NCBI GenBank assembly: GCA_020024155.1
Contig: JAHHUE010000001.1
Span: 1 to 64,000, forward strand
Source: Oscillospiraceae bacterium
GTDB taxonomy: Bacteria > Bacillota > Clostridia > Oscillospirales > Ruminococcaceae
DNA: 64,000 nucleotides
Direction of reading: 5' to 3'
Both the position numbers and the translations under genes were made by a program. Below are positions 8,810 to 18,282 of the stretch, in pieces; position 1 is the stretch's first letter, and every line of letters begins with the position of its first letter. The notes under the pieces were generated by a model. That model ran no database searches and was not told the origin of the DNA. It saw nothing but the letters and a program-made list of their open reading frames with translations.

Positions 8810-9211
8810 TTACAAATATTTTTTAACGCTATCTGTAAGTTCATTTTCTTCAGCAGAAACAGTAAATACAACTGTTACATCATTTGTGATAGCATCAACT
8901 TTTTCAAGCAATTCTCCAAGCTTATTCATATCTTTGTCAAGCACTCTTAAAATTCCGTCAACATATATCTGTTCAATATCATAGTTGCCTGCAAGAATGC
9001 CTGCAAAGAAGCCGTAGAATTGTTTTTCGTCTTCAACTTTGTAATTGTCAACATCAATAAGTCTAACACTTGTTGGAATGTTATAGCCCAATTGCATTGA
9101 TTTTTCGATGCATACGATATTACCTTTAACTTTTGACAAGTTTTCGTTTATCATATCAACCATTTTCTTTGTTTTACCGGAACCTTTGCCACCAACTATC
9201 AATTTTATCAT
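8810..9211 (-). CDS. small P-loop ATP-binding protein, unknown function
   Basis: Protein of 133 residues that opens with a clear Walker A loop, GGKGSGKT (7-14), and has a Walker-B-like strand YDIEQIYVDGIL (about 78-89). It lacks any further domain. I do not recognise a named family; similar short P-loop proteins in Clostridia are often given vague labels such as 'twitching motility protein PilT', which the sequence does not justify. It starts 32 bases after pgi, with an AGGAGG site, and ends at a strong terminator, so it is probably the last gene of the pgi transcript. The function is open. Confidence 0.75.
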   Translation of the reverse strand: MIKLIVGGKGSGKTKKMVDMINENLSKVKGNIVCIEKSMQLGYNIPTSVRLIDVDNYKVEDEKQFYGFFAGILAGNYDIEQIYVDGILRVLDKDMNKLGELLEKVDAITNDVTVVFTVSAEENELTDSVKKYL

Positions 9212-9243
9212 AATGCATACCTCCTATATTAACGCTTTAGCGT

Positions 9244-10581
9244 TTATTTACTTAATTGTTCAAGTAATTTTTCTCTTTGTTCTTCGTATCCTGGTTTACC
9301 AAGAAGAGCGAACATATTAACTTTATAATCCTCAACACCAGGCTGATTAAATGGATTTACACCAAGCATATAACCTGATATTGCACAAGCCTTTTCAAAG
9401 AAATATACAATGTAACCAAGATTTTCTTCGTCCATTGCGTCAACTTCCAAAACGATGTTTGGAACACCACCTGCAACATGAGCCAATATTGTGCCTTGCA
9501 TAGCTTTTTTATTTATTTCGCTCATAGGCTGGTCTGCAAGAAAATTAAGACCATCAAAGTTATCTTTGTCTTTCTTTACAAAATAGTCTTCGCCGGCTTG
9601 TTTGAAAGAAATAACAGTTTCAAACATATTACGAGAACCATCTTGTATAAACTGACCCATACTGTGCAAATCTGTTGAGAAAATAACACTTGCCGGGAAA
9701 ATACCTTTCTGGTCTTTTCCTTCGCTTTCGCCGTAAAGCTGTTTGTACCATTCGTTCATCATCTGCCAGTTAGGTTCATAACTTGCCATAATTTCAATTG
9801 ATTTGCCTTTACGATACAATATATTTCTTGCTGTTGCGTATTTGTAGCAATCATTATGTTCGCCCGGTGTTTCAAAGTCTTTACAAGCTTTCTGAGCACC
9901 CAACATAATTTTGTCAATATCAAATCCGGCTGCTGCAATTGGCAGCAAACCAACTGCTGTGAGAACTGAGTATCTGCCTCCGACATCATCTTCTATAACA
10001 AAAGTTTGATAACCCTCTTTATTAGAAAGTTCTTTCAAAGTACCCCTTGCCTTGTCTGTTGTAACATAAATTCTTTCTCTTGCACCTTCTTTACCATATT
10101 TTTCTTCCATAAGTTCTTTAAAAACTCTAAAAGCAATAGCAGGTTCTGTTGTTGTTCCGGATTTTGAAATTACATTTACAGAAAGTTCTTTACCTTCACA
10201 AAGTGCAAGAATATTATTTAGATAAGAAGGGCTTATTGTGTTGCCAACAAAGTACACTTTAAGCTTATTTTTATCCAAATTATTATACTGTTGTGAGCCA
10301 AGAAACTCGATTGCTGCTCTTGCTCCTAAATATGAACCACCGATACCGATAACAATTAAAACATCGCTATCATTTCTGATTTTTTCAGCAGATTTTTTAA
10401 TCTGTTCAAATTCAGTTTTATCATATTGAAAAGGAAGATTGAGCCAGCCCAAAAAATCATTACCCGCACCATTTTTCTGATGGAGTATGTTGTGGCACAA
10501 CTCAATCTCTCTGTTCATATTATTAAATTCTTCTGGCTTTACAAAGCCATCTAAATATTTTCCCTGAAATTTTACTGCCAT
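9244..10581 (-). CDS. pgi: glucose-6-phosphate isomerase
   Basis: Glycolytic enzyme of 445 residues interconverting glucose 6-phosphate and fructose 6-phosphate in the cytoplasm. Family signatures include [16 protein letters not shown] near 80-95, the phosphate-binding [12 protein letters not shown] near 137-148, and the catalytic-glutamate region [15 protein letters not shown]. The length is that of the shorter Gram-positive form (about 450). It has its own consensus promoter and GTTAGAGG ahead of the ATG. Confidence 0.97.
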   Translation of the reverse strand: MAVKFQGKYLDGFVKPEEFNNMNREIELCHNILHQKNGAGNDFLGWLNLPFQYDKTEFEQIKKSAEKIRNDSDVLIVIGIGGSYLGARAAIEFLGSQQYNNLDKNKLKVYFVGNTISPSYLNNILALCEGKELSVNVISKSGTTTEPAIAFRVFKELMEEKYGKEGARERIYVTTDKARGTLKELSNKEGYQTFVIEDDVGGRYSVLTAVGLLPIAAAGFDIDKIMLGAQKACKDFETPGEHNDCYKYATARNILYRKGKSIEIMASYEPNWQMMNEWYKQLYGESEGKDQKGIFPASVIFSTDLHSMGQFIQDGSRNMFETVISFKQAGEDYFVKKDKDNFDGLNFLADQPMSEINKKAMQGTILAHVAGGVPNIVLEVDAMDEENLGYIVYFFEKACAISGYMLGVNPFNQPGVEDYKVNMFALLGKPGYEEQREKLLEQLSK

Positions 10582-10610
10582 ATTTTTTTACCTCTAACTA
10601 ACTTTATTAT

Positions 10611-10639
10611 AGTATACAATGTTACCAAAACACTGTCAA
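10611..10639 (-). promoter_or_regulatory. pgi promoter
   Basis: On minus, TTGACA, 17-base spacer, TATACT, about 30 bases before the pgi ATG and 38 bases past the carboxypeptidase stop. Confidence 0.8.
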
Positions 10640-10676
10640 TATCTTTACATACTTTTTGTTAACTTTGGTGTAATAA

Positions 10677-11960
10677 TCACATTTTTGAAATAATATTTAT
10701 CAAAATTGACAAAGCTTTTTTAAAATCAACCTTTTCTACATTTTCTTCTATTTTAATTGCATATTGTTTTATTTTTTCCCCACCGGAATACAAATCCACT
10801 GTACCTATTTGTGTACCAGATGATATTGGTGCGTCTATATATTCTGGAATATTTATACGGCTTTCAAGGTTTGATGTACTGCCTTTAAGAAATAGCATAT
10901 TTTGAGGCAAATAGTATTCAAGTTTTGCACTTTTTTCCTCTCCAAATCTAACTTCTATTGTTTGTGGATAGCTGTCGCTATTTGGAAATGGCTTGCTCTC
11001 AAAATTAGAAAAGCCAAAATCTAAAAGTTTTTTTGCAGCAGCAAATCTTTCATCCCCACTAGGAGAGCCAAGTACAACTGCAATAAATGACATATTATCT
11101 CGTTTTGCTGTTGCTGTTATACATACACCTGCTTTGCTTGTTGTACCGGTTTTAAGCCCAGTTATACCGTTATAGCTTTTCAAAAGTTTATTTGTATTAA
11201 CTATCTGTGTTTTTCCATCTCTTAAATAGTCCATCCATATAGATGTGTATTCAAAAATCTTTGTATGTTTCATAAGTTCACGGCTCATTATTGCCACATC
11301 TCTTGCACAAGAAAGATGTCCGTCTATATCAAGCCCGCAAGCATTTACAAAATGAGTCTTTTCCATACCAAGTTCTTTCGCTTTTGCGTTCATCATATCA
11401 CAAAAACCACTTTCGCTGCCACCAACAAACTCTGCCAAGGCAACTGCTGCATCATTTGCACTTGCAACAGCAACTGCTTTTAAAAGTTCGTGCACTGTAA
11501 AAATTTCGCCAGGTTCAAGCCATATCTGACTGCCACCCATTGAAAAAGCATGTGAAGAAATAGGTACTGTATCGTCTATATGTATTTTACCACTTTCCAA
11601 TGCCTCAAAAACTAAAATCATAGTCATTACTTTTGTTATGGATGCTATTGGCAAACTGTCATCTATATTTTTTGCATATAAAATCTGTCCAGTAGTTTCG
11701 TCCATAAGTAATCCGGCTTTTGCTGGAATATCAAAATTATTCTGGTCTGCAATTTTATCCACAAAACTATCCGTATTTACAATTGCTTGTGCACTTGCAG
11801 GCTCAACCGGCTCAGAGCTTTCATTTTCTGCATAATACTGTGCATTTGCAACAAGCTCAACACCGTCTTCTATATAAGTTTCGGTTTCGCTTGCAAACGC
11901 CGTAAGTGATGCAGAAAATATAAAAATTGCAGTCATAAACAAACTAATTATTTTTTTCAT
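10677..11960 (-). CDS. D-alanyl-D-alanine carboxypeptidase (DacF/PBP5 type)
   Basis: Secreted penicillin-binding protein of 427 residues that trims the terminal D-Ala from peptidoglycan stem peptides. A signal peptide (about 1-23, cleavage after AFA) is followed by the S11 peptidase domain. The active-site triads are SITK (S107, K110), SAN (167-169) and KTG (270-272). A C-terminal beta domain and a final amphipathic helix (about 411-427) probably hold it at the membrane. This is the DacF/DacB/DacA group; which paralogue cannot be decided. AAGGTGG precedes the ATG. No clear terminator separates it from pgi. Confidence 0.93.
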   Translation of the reverse strand: MKKIISLFMTAIFIFSASLTAFASETETYIEDGVELVANAQYYAENESSEPVEPASAQAIVNTDSFVDKIADQNNFDIPAKAGLLMDETTGQILYAKNIDDSLPIASITKVMTMILVFEALESGKIHIDDTVPISSHAFSMGGSQIWLEPGEIFTVHELLKAVAVASANDAAVALAEFVGGSESGFCDMMNAKAKELGMEKTHFVNACGLDIDGHLSCARDVAIMSRELMKHTKIFEYTSIWMDYLRDGKTQIVNTNKLLKSYNGITGLKTGTTSKAGVCITATAKRDNMSFIAVVLGSPSGDERFAAAKKLLDFGFSNFESKPFPNSDSYPQTIEVRFGEEKSAKLEYYLPQNMLFLKGSTSNLESRINIPEYIDAPISSGTQIGTVDLYSGGEKIKQYAIKIEENVEKVDFKKALSILINIISKM

Positions 11961-12025
11961 AATCTACCACCTTAATTTATACTTATATAATTTATATGTG
12001 GCACATAATGGAAATATTAAAACAG

Positions 12026-12054
12026 TTGAGAAATTTTATAAAATATATTATAAT
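12026..12054 (+). promoter_or_regulatory. mtaB promoter
   Basis: TTGAGA, a 17-base spacer and TATAAT on the plus strand, 32 bases before the mtaB ATG, in the divergent gap with the carboxypeptidase gene. Confidence 0.75.
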
Positions 12055-12086
12055 AATAAGTCAAGTAAATGAAAAGGAAGTGCTAA

Positions 12087-13376
12087 ATGAAAGTTTGTTT
12101 TTTCACATTAGGTTGTAAAGTTAATCAGCAAGAAACTGCTGCAATGATGAATATATTCTCAAAAAATGGATGGGAAATTGCTGACGATAAAGAAGTTAGT
12201 GATGTTTACATAGTAAATAGTTGTACTGTTACACTCAGTGGCGATAAAAAAAGTATCCAGTGGATACGTCGTGCAAAAAAACAAAATCCTAACGCAGTTG
12301 TTGTTTTGTGTGGATGTATGCCTCAGGCTTTTCCTGACAAGGCAAAAAATGTATCAGAAGCTGATATTATAATTGGAAGTAAAGGTAAAGCAAAAGTTTA
12401 TGAGCTTGTGCAGGAATTTATCAACGAAAAACACAGAATAGTAAATATTATGCCACACTGTACCGACGATAAGTTTGAAGAAATGGCTGAGGGTGCAGAC
12501 ACAATGCACACAAGAGCATTTTTAAAAATTCAAGACGGTTGTAATCGTCATTGTGCATATTGTATTATTCCTACTGCAAGAGGTAAAGTGCGTTCTCGTT
12601 CAATTGAAAGCATTGTAGCTCAGGCAAAAAAACTTGCAGATATGGGACATAAAGAAATTGTTCTTACTGGTGTAAATATCTCTTGCTATGGTCAAGATTT
12701 GGGTATAAATGTATGCGAAGTTATTGAAGCTGTTGCAGAAATTCCAAATATAGAGCGAATTCGTTTTGGTTCTCTTGAACTTGACCTTTTCACAGATGAT
12801 ATGCTTGTAAGAATGAGCAAAGTTAAAAAATTCTGTCCTCATTTCCACTTATCATTACAAAGTGGCTGTGATAAAACATTACGTGCAATGAATCGTCTTT
12901 ATGACACAAAACTCTATACCGATATGATGAATCGTCTTAGAGAATTGTTTGATAAACCTGTATTTACAACAGATATTATTGTTGGTTTTCCTGGTGAAAC
13001 AGAAGAGGATTTTTTACAAAGTGTAAAATATGTTCAAAGTTGTAAGTTCTTAAAAGTTCATACTTTTACTTTCTCACCGAGAGAAGGCACAGTTGCTTAT
13101 GAAATGAAAGACCAGATACCAAACGAAATCAAACATAACAGAAACAAAATTATGAGCTTTAAAGCTGACCAAGAAAAAATAAAAGTTATGGAAGAATTTA
13201 TTGGCTTTGAAGATACTGCTTTACTTGAACAGCAACTTCCAGACGGAAGTTTCACAGCATATACAAGCAGATATATTCCTGTTATTGTAAAAGGTGAAAA
13301 CCTTAAAAGTGGTGATATTGTTAATATTCGTCTTACAGATATTGCAGGTCCTAGAATGAACTGCGAAATTATATAG
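12087..13376 (+). CDS. mtaB: tRNA t6A37 methylthiotransferase MtaB
   Basis: Radical-SAM methylthiotransferase of 429 residues that converts t6A37 to ms2t6A37 in tRNAs reading ANN codons. The N-terminal UPF0004 domain holds the first 4Fe-4S cluster cysteines (C10 in FFTLGCKVNQ, C46 in VNSCTV, C75/C77 in CGCMPQ). The radical-SAM motif is C152-x3-C156-x2-C159 in DGCNRHCAYC. A C-terminal TRAM domain spans about 365-425. The GCKVNQ opening and length fit the MtaB rather than the MiaB or RimO branch. The stop is TAG. It is one of few plus-strand genes here and is followed 11 bases later by a GtrA-like gene. Confidence 0.94.
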   Translation: MKVCFFTLGCKVNQQETAAMMNIFSKNGWEIADDKEVSDVYIVNSCTVTLSGDKKSIQWIRRAKKQNPNAVVVLCGCMPQAFPDKAKNVSEADIIIGSKGKAKVYELVQEFINEKHRIVNIMPHCTDDKFEEMAEGADTMHTRAFLKIQDGCNRHCAYCIIPTARGKVRSRSIESIVAQAKKLADMGHKEIVLTGVNISCYGQDLGINVCEVIEAVAEIPNIERIRFGSLELDLFTDDMLVRMSKVKKFCPHFHLSLQSGCDKTLRAMNRLYDTKLYTDMMNRLRELFDKPVFTTDIIVGFPGETEEDFLQSVKYVQSCKFLKVHTFTFSPREGTVAYEMKDQIPNEIKHNRNKIMSFKADQEKIKVMEEFIGFEDTALLEQQLPDGSFTAYTSRYIPVIVKGENLKSGDIVNIRLTDIAGPRMNCEII

Positions 13377-13387
13377 AAGGTATAATC

Positions 13388-13852
13388 GTGGAACAGAAAA
13401 AAGATATTTTTGATAAGATAATGGAGTTACCAATTATCAACATTTTTAATCCGTTTTATAAAAAATATAAGGAACAGCTTTTGTATTTGTTCTTTGGATT
13501 TTGCACTTTTATGGTAAGTCTTATAATTTTTACTATTGGATGCTATACTTTTAATCTTGATGAAATAACTTCTAACAACATATCTTGGGTTATTGCAGTT
13601 TTATTTGCGTATATAACTAATAGAACATGGGTTTTTGTTGATAAAGCTCACGACTTTAAAGGAGTTGTAAAAGAAATTTTTGCATTTTTTGCAGGCAGAT
13701 TTATAACTCTTTTAGTTGAAAACGGCATTATTTATGTATTCATAACATTATTAGGATTTAACAGAATTCTTATAAAAATCATTGCTCAAATAGTTATAAT
13801 TATCCTTAACTATATAATAAGTAAATGGTTTATTTTTAAGAAAAAAGATTAA
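13388..13852 (+). CDS. GtrA-like membrane protein
   Basis: Protein of 154 residues with four predicted membrane helices and the GtrA family features: YLFFGFCTFMVS early, WVIAVLFAYITNRTWVF in the middle and LNYIISKWFIFKKKD at the end. Family members help move lipid-linked sugars or are uncharacterised accessory proteins of surface polysaccharide synthesis. It starts with GTG after AGAAGGT and shares the mtaB transcript, a pairing that says little about its job. Confidence 0.88.
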   Translation: MEQKKDIFDKIMELPIINIFNPFYKKYKEQLLYLFFGFCTFMVSLIIFTIGCYTFNLDEITSNNISWVIAVLFAYITNRTWVFVDKAHDFKGVVKEIFAFFAGRFITLLVENGIIYVFITLLGFNRILIKIIAQIVIIILNYIISKWFIFKKKD

Positions 13853-13882
13853 AACATTTATAAAATATTGATTTTATATATT

Positions 13883-13913
13883 TACGGCATAGTATTTTAG
13901 TATCTATGCCGTA
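13883..13913 (+). terminator. terminator after mtaB-gtrA
   Basis: Stem TACGGCATA / TATGCCGTA followed by TTTTTATT on plus, 30 bases past the gtrA-like stop. Confidence 0.8.
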
Positions 13914-13978
13914 TTTTTATTACTGATTATTATATATAAACTAACAACTTATTTTTATATTATCAACAAAAATAAACA

Positions 13979-14003
13979 GAGCGTATTAAATTGCAATACG
14001 CTC
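13979..14003 (-). terminator. terminator after the dipeptidase gene
   Basis: Stem GAGCGTATT / AATACGCTC with a short loop, followed on minus by TGTTTATTTTTG, 38 bases past the dipeptidase stop. Confidence 0.8.
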
Positions 14004-14041
14004 CGTTCTTATTTTAAATTGCTTATTGTTCAATATTTTTA

Positions 14042-15013
14042 TTATAAAACATCCTTTAATACTCTCTGAGCATTTTTATATGCAACTTTTTCTATGTCGT
14101 CATAATTCATACCATTTTTGAGCAATTCGTCCCATATCTTTTGAATAGCTAATGTATCACCAACATCAAGATTGCCAGAAATACCGTCAAAATCAGAGCC
14201 AATAGCAACACATTCTATACCGCCTTTATTTGCCATATGAATAATATGTTTAGCAATATCTGAAAGACGGCTGTCATTGCTATTTATATCAGGGTTTACA
14301 AATGCCGGACAGAAGTTTATACCAGATATACCACCGTTATTTCCTAAGGCTTTTATCATATCGTCAGTAAGATTTCTTGGATGTTGAGAAAGAGCTCTGC
14401 AACTTGAATGAGATGCAACTATTGGTTTTTTACTAAGCTTTATAGCATCCCAAAAACCGCCGTCAGAAAGATGAGATACATCTATTAAAATGCCTTTATC
14501 ATTCATATATTCAATAGCCTGTTTACCAAAATCTTTAAGTCCCAATTGCATAAGATTTGCATCAAATGAATTTGGATGTCCAAAACAGTTTTCAGAATTC
14601 CAAACAAAAGTTACAAGTCTTAAACCCATATCATAATATTTGTCAAATTTTTCAAAACTTCCGTTTATGGTTCTTCCGTCTTCCATAGATAAAAAAGCCG
14701 ATACTTTACCCTCTTTTTCGTTCTTTATCATATCGTCATAATTTTTTGCCCAAGCAATATAATTTGGATATGTTTTTATTGTTTTATCAAGATTATTGTA
14801 AAGATTATTTACAAAGTCATCATCATTAAAATCTGGCTGTATATTCTGTATCCAGTCTGTTGGTGGAACAAATATAGCAAAGAACTGAGCAAGTGCTCCT
14901 GCCTGTTTTAACCTGCTTATATCAACCATAAATTCTTTACGGTCAAAAATATTTTCATTTTTTGTTTCAAAAGCCATACACAATGTATCACAGTGCATAT
15001 CTATATATTTCAT
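14042..15013 (-). CDS. membrane-dipeptidase family (M19) peptidase
   Basis: Zinc dipeptidase of 323 residues of the renal/membrane dipeptidase family. The N-terminal metal motif is DMHCDTL (H7, D9). Further metal ligands are in LIDVSHLS and ASHSSCRALS, and GSDFDGI completes the site. No signal peptide is seen, so it is likely cytoplasmic despite the family name; it probably hydrolyses dipeptides. The start chosen begins MKYIDMHC because AAAGGAG lies nine bases upstream. A longer open frame extends into the rpsU terminator and is not supported. Confidence 0.92.
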   Translation of the reverse strand: MKYIDMHCDTLCMAFETKNENIFDRKEFMVDISRLKQAGALAQFFAIFVPPTDWIQNIQPDFNDDDFVNNLYNNLDKTIKTYPNYIAWAKNYDDMIKNEKEGKVSAFLSMEDGRTINGSFEKFDKYYDMGLRLVTFVWNSENCFGHPNSFDANLMQLGLKDFGKQAIEYMNDKGILIDVSHLSDGGFWDAIKLSKKPIVASHSSCRALSQHPRNLTDDMIKALGNNGGISGINFCPAFVNPDINSNDSRLSDIAKHIIHMANKGGIECVAIGSDFDGISGNLDVGDTLAIQKIWDELLKNGMNYDDIEKVAYKNAQRVLKDVL

Positions 15014-15092
15014 ATACAAAATCTCCTTTGACAAATCATCATAACTAATATGATACCCTTTATGTTTTACATTTACAAGTATATAAAAACAA

Positions 15093-15118
15093 AAAGCAGA
15101 CTTTTGCAAGTCTGCTTT
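15093..15118 (-). terminator. terminator after rpsU
   Basis: Stem AAAGCAGACTT / AAGTCTGCTTT followed on minus by TTGTTTTTAT, 12 bases past the rpsU stop. Confidence 0.85.
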
Positions 15119-15129
15119 AGTTTTACGAG

Positions 15130-15306
15130 TTATTTAAATTTACGTTTACGAGCTGCTTCAGCTTTTTTCTTACGTTTTACTGAAGGTTTTTCGTAATGCT
15201 CACGTTTGCGAACTTCTGCAAGAACGCCTGATTTTGCACATGAACGCTTAAAGCGACGAAGTGCTGAATCTAATGATTCATTATCTTTAACTCTAATTTC
15301 TGACAT
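15130..15306 (-). CDS. rpsU: 30S ribosomal protein S21
   Basis: Basic protein of 58 residues, read from the minus strand: it begins [18 protein letters not shown] and continues [18 protein letters not shown], the S21 signature, ending in a lysine/arginine tail. S21 binds the 30S platform near the anti-Shine-Dalgarno end of 16S rRNA. AAGGGAGTG lies just upstream. It has its own consensus promoter and terminator. Confidence 0.97.
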   Translation of the reverse strand: MSEIRVKDNESLDSALRRFKRSCAKSGVLAEVRKREHYEKPSVKRKKKAEAARKRKFK

Positions 15307-15370
15307 CTATTTCACTCCCTTACGCTTTTTGCTTTTATTTGTTTAAATAATATTCAAACATCACGTTACA

Positions 15371-15399
15371 ATTATACAGATTAAAAGCTATATTGTCAA
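15371..15399 (-). promoter_or_regulatory. consensus promoter for rpsU
   Basis: On minus, TTGACA, 17-base spacer, TATAAT, a perfect match, starting ten bases past the leuS stop. Confidence 0.88.
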
Positions 15400-15408
15400 T
15401 AAGTTTTT

Positions 15409-17817
15409 TTATTTTACAACTATATTTACAAGTTTATTTGGAACACAAATCTGTTTAACAATTGTTTTATCGCCAATTGCTGCTTTTACATTTTCATCAG
15501 CAATAGCAAGTTCAATCATCTTGGCATTTTCAAGGTTTAGAGCCATTTGAATTCTTGCTTTAATTTTGCCGTTTACCTGTACAGGAATTTCAACTGTTGA
15601 CTCAACACATTTAGCTTCATCATATTTTGGCCAGTGAGAGTGTGCAATCTGTCCGCCAAAATCCATATTTTGCCATATTTCTTCTGTGATATGTGGAGCA
15701 AATGGGTTAAGAAGAATAAGCAATGTTTTGTATTCGCCTTTTGTGATGGATTTCTTTTCGTTAATTTCGTTAAGAAGTGCCATCATAGCTGCAATAGCTG
15801 TATTGAAACCAAGATTAAGAATATCGTTTGTAACTTTCTTAATTGTTTTATTGAAAGAAATTTCCAATTCTTTGGAGTATTCTTCACCGTCAACAACGAT
15901 GTTCTGCAAATTCCAAATTTTATCAAGGAAACGTTTACAGCCTTTTATAGAGCTTTGGCTCCATGGAGCAGCCTTTTCAAAGTCACCCATAAACATTTCG
16001 TAAAGACGCATTGTGTCTGCACCGTATTCTGCAACAATGTCATCTGGATTAACAACATTACCACGAGATTTAGACATCTTTTCGCCTGTTTCACCAAGAA
16101 TCATACCATGGCTTGTTCTCTTTGCGTATGGTTCTTTTGTTGGCACTGCACCAATATCGTAAAGAAATTTGTGCCAGAAACGAGAGTACAATAAGTGAAG
16201 AGTTGTATGTTCCATACCACCGTTATACCAGTCAACAGGCATCCAGTATTCCATTGCTTCTTTGTTTGCAATTGCATCGTTATTGTGTGGGTCGATGTAA
16301 CGAAGGAAATACCATGAAGAACCAGCCCATTGTGGCATTGTGTCTGTTTCTCTTTTTGCAGGGCCACCACATTTTGGACAAGTTGTATTTACCCAGTCTG
16401 TAAGACGAGCAAGTGGGCTTTCACCTTCTTCTGTTGGTTCAAAGTCCATAAGTTCAGGAAGTTGTAAAGGAAGTTGGTCTTCCGGAATTGGCTCCCAACC
16501 ACATTTTGGACAGTAAACCATTGGAATTGGTTCGCCCCAATATCTTTGACGGGAGAAAATCCAGTCACGAAGTTTATAGTTTGTTTTACTTTCGCCAATT
16601 TTGTTTTCTGTAAGCCATTGTATAATTTTAATTTTAGCTTCATCAACAGTTAAACCGTCAAGGAAACCACTATTAACCATTACACCGGTTGCACAGTCTG
16701 TAAATGCTTCTTTTTCAACATCTCCGCCTTTAACAACTTCAATAATAGGAAGGTTAAATGCTTTTGCAAATTCCCAGTCACGAGTATCATGACCTGGAAC
16801 AGCCATAATTGCACCTGTGCCGTATGTTGCAAGAACATAGTCAGATATAAATATAGCAATTTCTTTTCCGTTTACAGGGTTAATAGCTTTTACACCTTTA
16901 AGTTCAACACCTGTTTTTTCTTTGGAAAGTTCTGTTCTTTCAAGTTCAGATTTTCTTGCAGCAGCTTCTCTGTATGCAACAACTTCATCGTAATTTTCAA
17001 TGCTGTCTTTCCATTTATCAACAAGTTTGTGCTCTGGTGCCATAACCATATATGTAGCACCAAAAAGAGTATCTGGTCTTGTTGTGTAAATTTCAATTAC
17101 ATCGCCTTTTGTAGAGTTAAATTTAACCTGTGCACCTGTGGAACGTCCAATCCAGTTTTTTTGTTGAGCAACAACACGGTCAATAAAATCCACATCATCA
17201 AGACCATCAATAAGCTTGTCAGCATAGTCTGTAATTTTTAAAACCCACTGACTTTTCACTTTTCTTACAACTTCGCTGTTACATCTTTCGCAAACACCGT
17301 TTACAACTTCTTCATTTGCCAAAACAACTTTACAGCCTGTACACCAGTTAACATTCATTTCTTTTTTATATGCAAGTCCATGTTTGTACATTTGGATAAA
17401 AATCCATTGTGTCCATTTATAATAATCTTTATCAGTTGTGTTTATTTCTCTGTCCCAGTCAAAAGAAAGTCCTAAGCTTTTGAGCTGTTGTTTAAAACGA
17501 GCAACATTGTTTTTTGTAACAACTTCTGGGTGGATATGGTTTTTCATTGCAAAGTTTTCTGTTGGCAAACCAAAAGCGTCCCAACCCATTGTATACATTA
17601 CATTATAGCCTTCAAGTCTTTTTTGTCTTGAAATAATATCCATAGCTGTATAAGAACGAGGGTGCCCAACATGCAAGCCTGCACCTGATGGATATGGAAA
17701 TTCTACAAGTCCATAAAATTTTGGCAATGTATAATCATTTTTTGCAGCAAAAGTTTTTTCTTCATCCCAAATATGTTGCCACTTTTTTTCTATTTCTGAA
17801 AAATTATAGTCTTTCAT
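15409..17817 (-). CDS. leuS: leucyl-tRNA synthetase
   Basis: Class I aminoacyl-tRNA synthetase of 802 residues charging tRNA-Leu. The HIGH-type motif is [10 protein letters not shown] (about 47-56) and the KMSKS motif is [10 protein letters not shown] near 575. The inserted CP1 editing domain is present ([14 protein letters not shown] near 226-240), and a zinc-ribbon pair is seen in CTGCKVV...CERCN and CPKCG...CPKCGG. The anticodon-binding and C-terminal domains are complete. AAGGGG lies eight bases ahead of the ATG. It follows rsfS on the same strand with a stem-loop between them. Confidence 0.98.
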   Translation of the reverse strand: MKDYNFSEIEKKWQHIWDEEKTFAAKNDYTLPKFYGLVEFPYPSGAGLHVGHPRSYTAMDIISRQKRLEGYNVMYTMGWDAFGLPTENFAMKNHIHPEVVTKNNVARFKQQLKSLGLSFDWDREINTTDKDYYKWTQWIFIQMYKHGLAYKKEMNVNWCTGCKVVLANEEVVNGVCERCNSEVVRKVKSQWVLKITDYADKLIDGLDDVDFIDRVVAQQKNWIGRSTGAQVKFNSTKGDVIEIYTTRPDTLFGATYMVMAPEHKLVDKWKDSIENYDEVVAYREAAARKSELERTELSKEKTGVELKGVKAINPVNGKEIAIFISDYVLATYGTGAIMAVPGHDTRDWEFAKAFNLPIIEVVKGGDVEKEAFTDCATGVMVNSGFLDGLTVDEAKIKIIQWLTENKIGESKTNYKLRDWIFSRQRYWGEPIPMVYCPKCGWEPIPEDQLPLQLPELMDFEPTEEGESPLARLTDWVNTTCPKCGGPAKRETDTMPQWAGSSWYFLRYIDPHNNDAIANKEAMEYWMPVDWYNGGMEHTTLHLLYSRFWHKFLYDIGAVPTKEPYAKRTSHGMILGETGEKMSKSRGNVVNPDDIVAEYGADTMRLYEMFMGDFEKAAPWSQSSIKGCKRFLDKIWNLQNIVVDGEEYSKELEISFNKTIKKVTNDILNLGFNTAIAAMMALLNEINEKKSITKGEYKTLLILLNPFAPHITEEIWQNMDFGGQIAHSHWPKYDEAKCVESTVEIPVQVNGKIKARIQMALNLENAKMIELAIADENVKAAIGDKTIVKQICVPNKLVNIVVK

Positions 17818-17842
17818 TTTCTATCCCCTTATACTCACTCAA

Positions 17843-17866
17843 AGCACAGCCTATTAAGGCTGTGCT
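17843..17866 (-). terminator. stem-loop between rsfS and leuS
   Basis: Perfect 9-bp stem AGCACAGCC / GGCTGTGCT with a 6-base loop, 26 bases before the leuS ATG. On minus only TTT follows, so it is either a weak terminator of the upstream run or a processing/attenuation element for leuS. No T-box core motif is present nearby. Confidence 0.45.
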
Positions 17867-17909
17867 CTAAGTTAATTTTTCATTTATAAATTAAATCAAT
17901 ATCTTTAAT

Positions 17910-18257
17910 TTATTCTTCAATTTCAACTGGTGTACCGTCAGCCCAAAGCTTGTCAAGGTTATAATATTCTCTTGCTTGTGGGTGGAAAACGTGTACAATA
18001 ACAGTTTCATAGTCAAGCAAAATCCAGTTTTTGCTTTCATAGCCTTCTACTCTTGCTGGCTGAATTCCAAGTTCTTTTTCAACCATAAAGTCAACTTCGT
18101 CAGCTAATGCTTTAACTTGAGTTGTAGAAGTACCTGTTGCAATAACAATGTAGTCTGTTACAACAGTAAGGTCTTCAATTTTGATTACTTTTATATCCTG
18201 AGCTTTTTTGTTATCGAGATATCCTGCAATTTTTTTTGAGAGTTCTAAACCGTTCAT
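17910..18257 (-). CDS. rsfS: ribosome silencing factor RsfS
   Basis: Protein of 115 residues of the RsfS/YbeB/Iojap family, which binds L14 on the 50S subunit and blocks subunit joining when nutrients are short. Family features are DYIVIATGTSTTQVKALADEV, ARVEGYESKNWILLDYETV and VIVHVFHPQAREYYNLDKLW. It lies downstream of the nadD/yqeK fusion and an LCP gene, the order common in Firmicutes, with CAAGGAG before the ATG. Confidence 0.96.
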   Translation of the reverse strand: MNGLELSKKIAGYLDNKKAQDIKVIKIEDLTVVTDYIVIATGTSTTQVKALADEVDFMVEKELGIQPARVEGYESKNWILLDYETVIVHVFHPQAREYYNLDKLWADGTPVEIEE

Positions 18258-18282
18258 ATATTCTCCTTGTATATTCTTATAA

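Noticed and set aside
15634-16194. 186-residue plus-strand ORF inside leuS
   Set aside because: Lies fully antisense to a conserved synthetase domain and is cysteine/phenylalanine rich, typical of a shadow frame.
17840-17909. T-box in front of leuS
   Set aside because: No GGTGG-type T-box core or stem I motifs; only one short hairpin.
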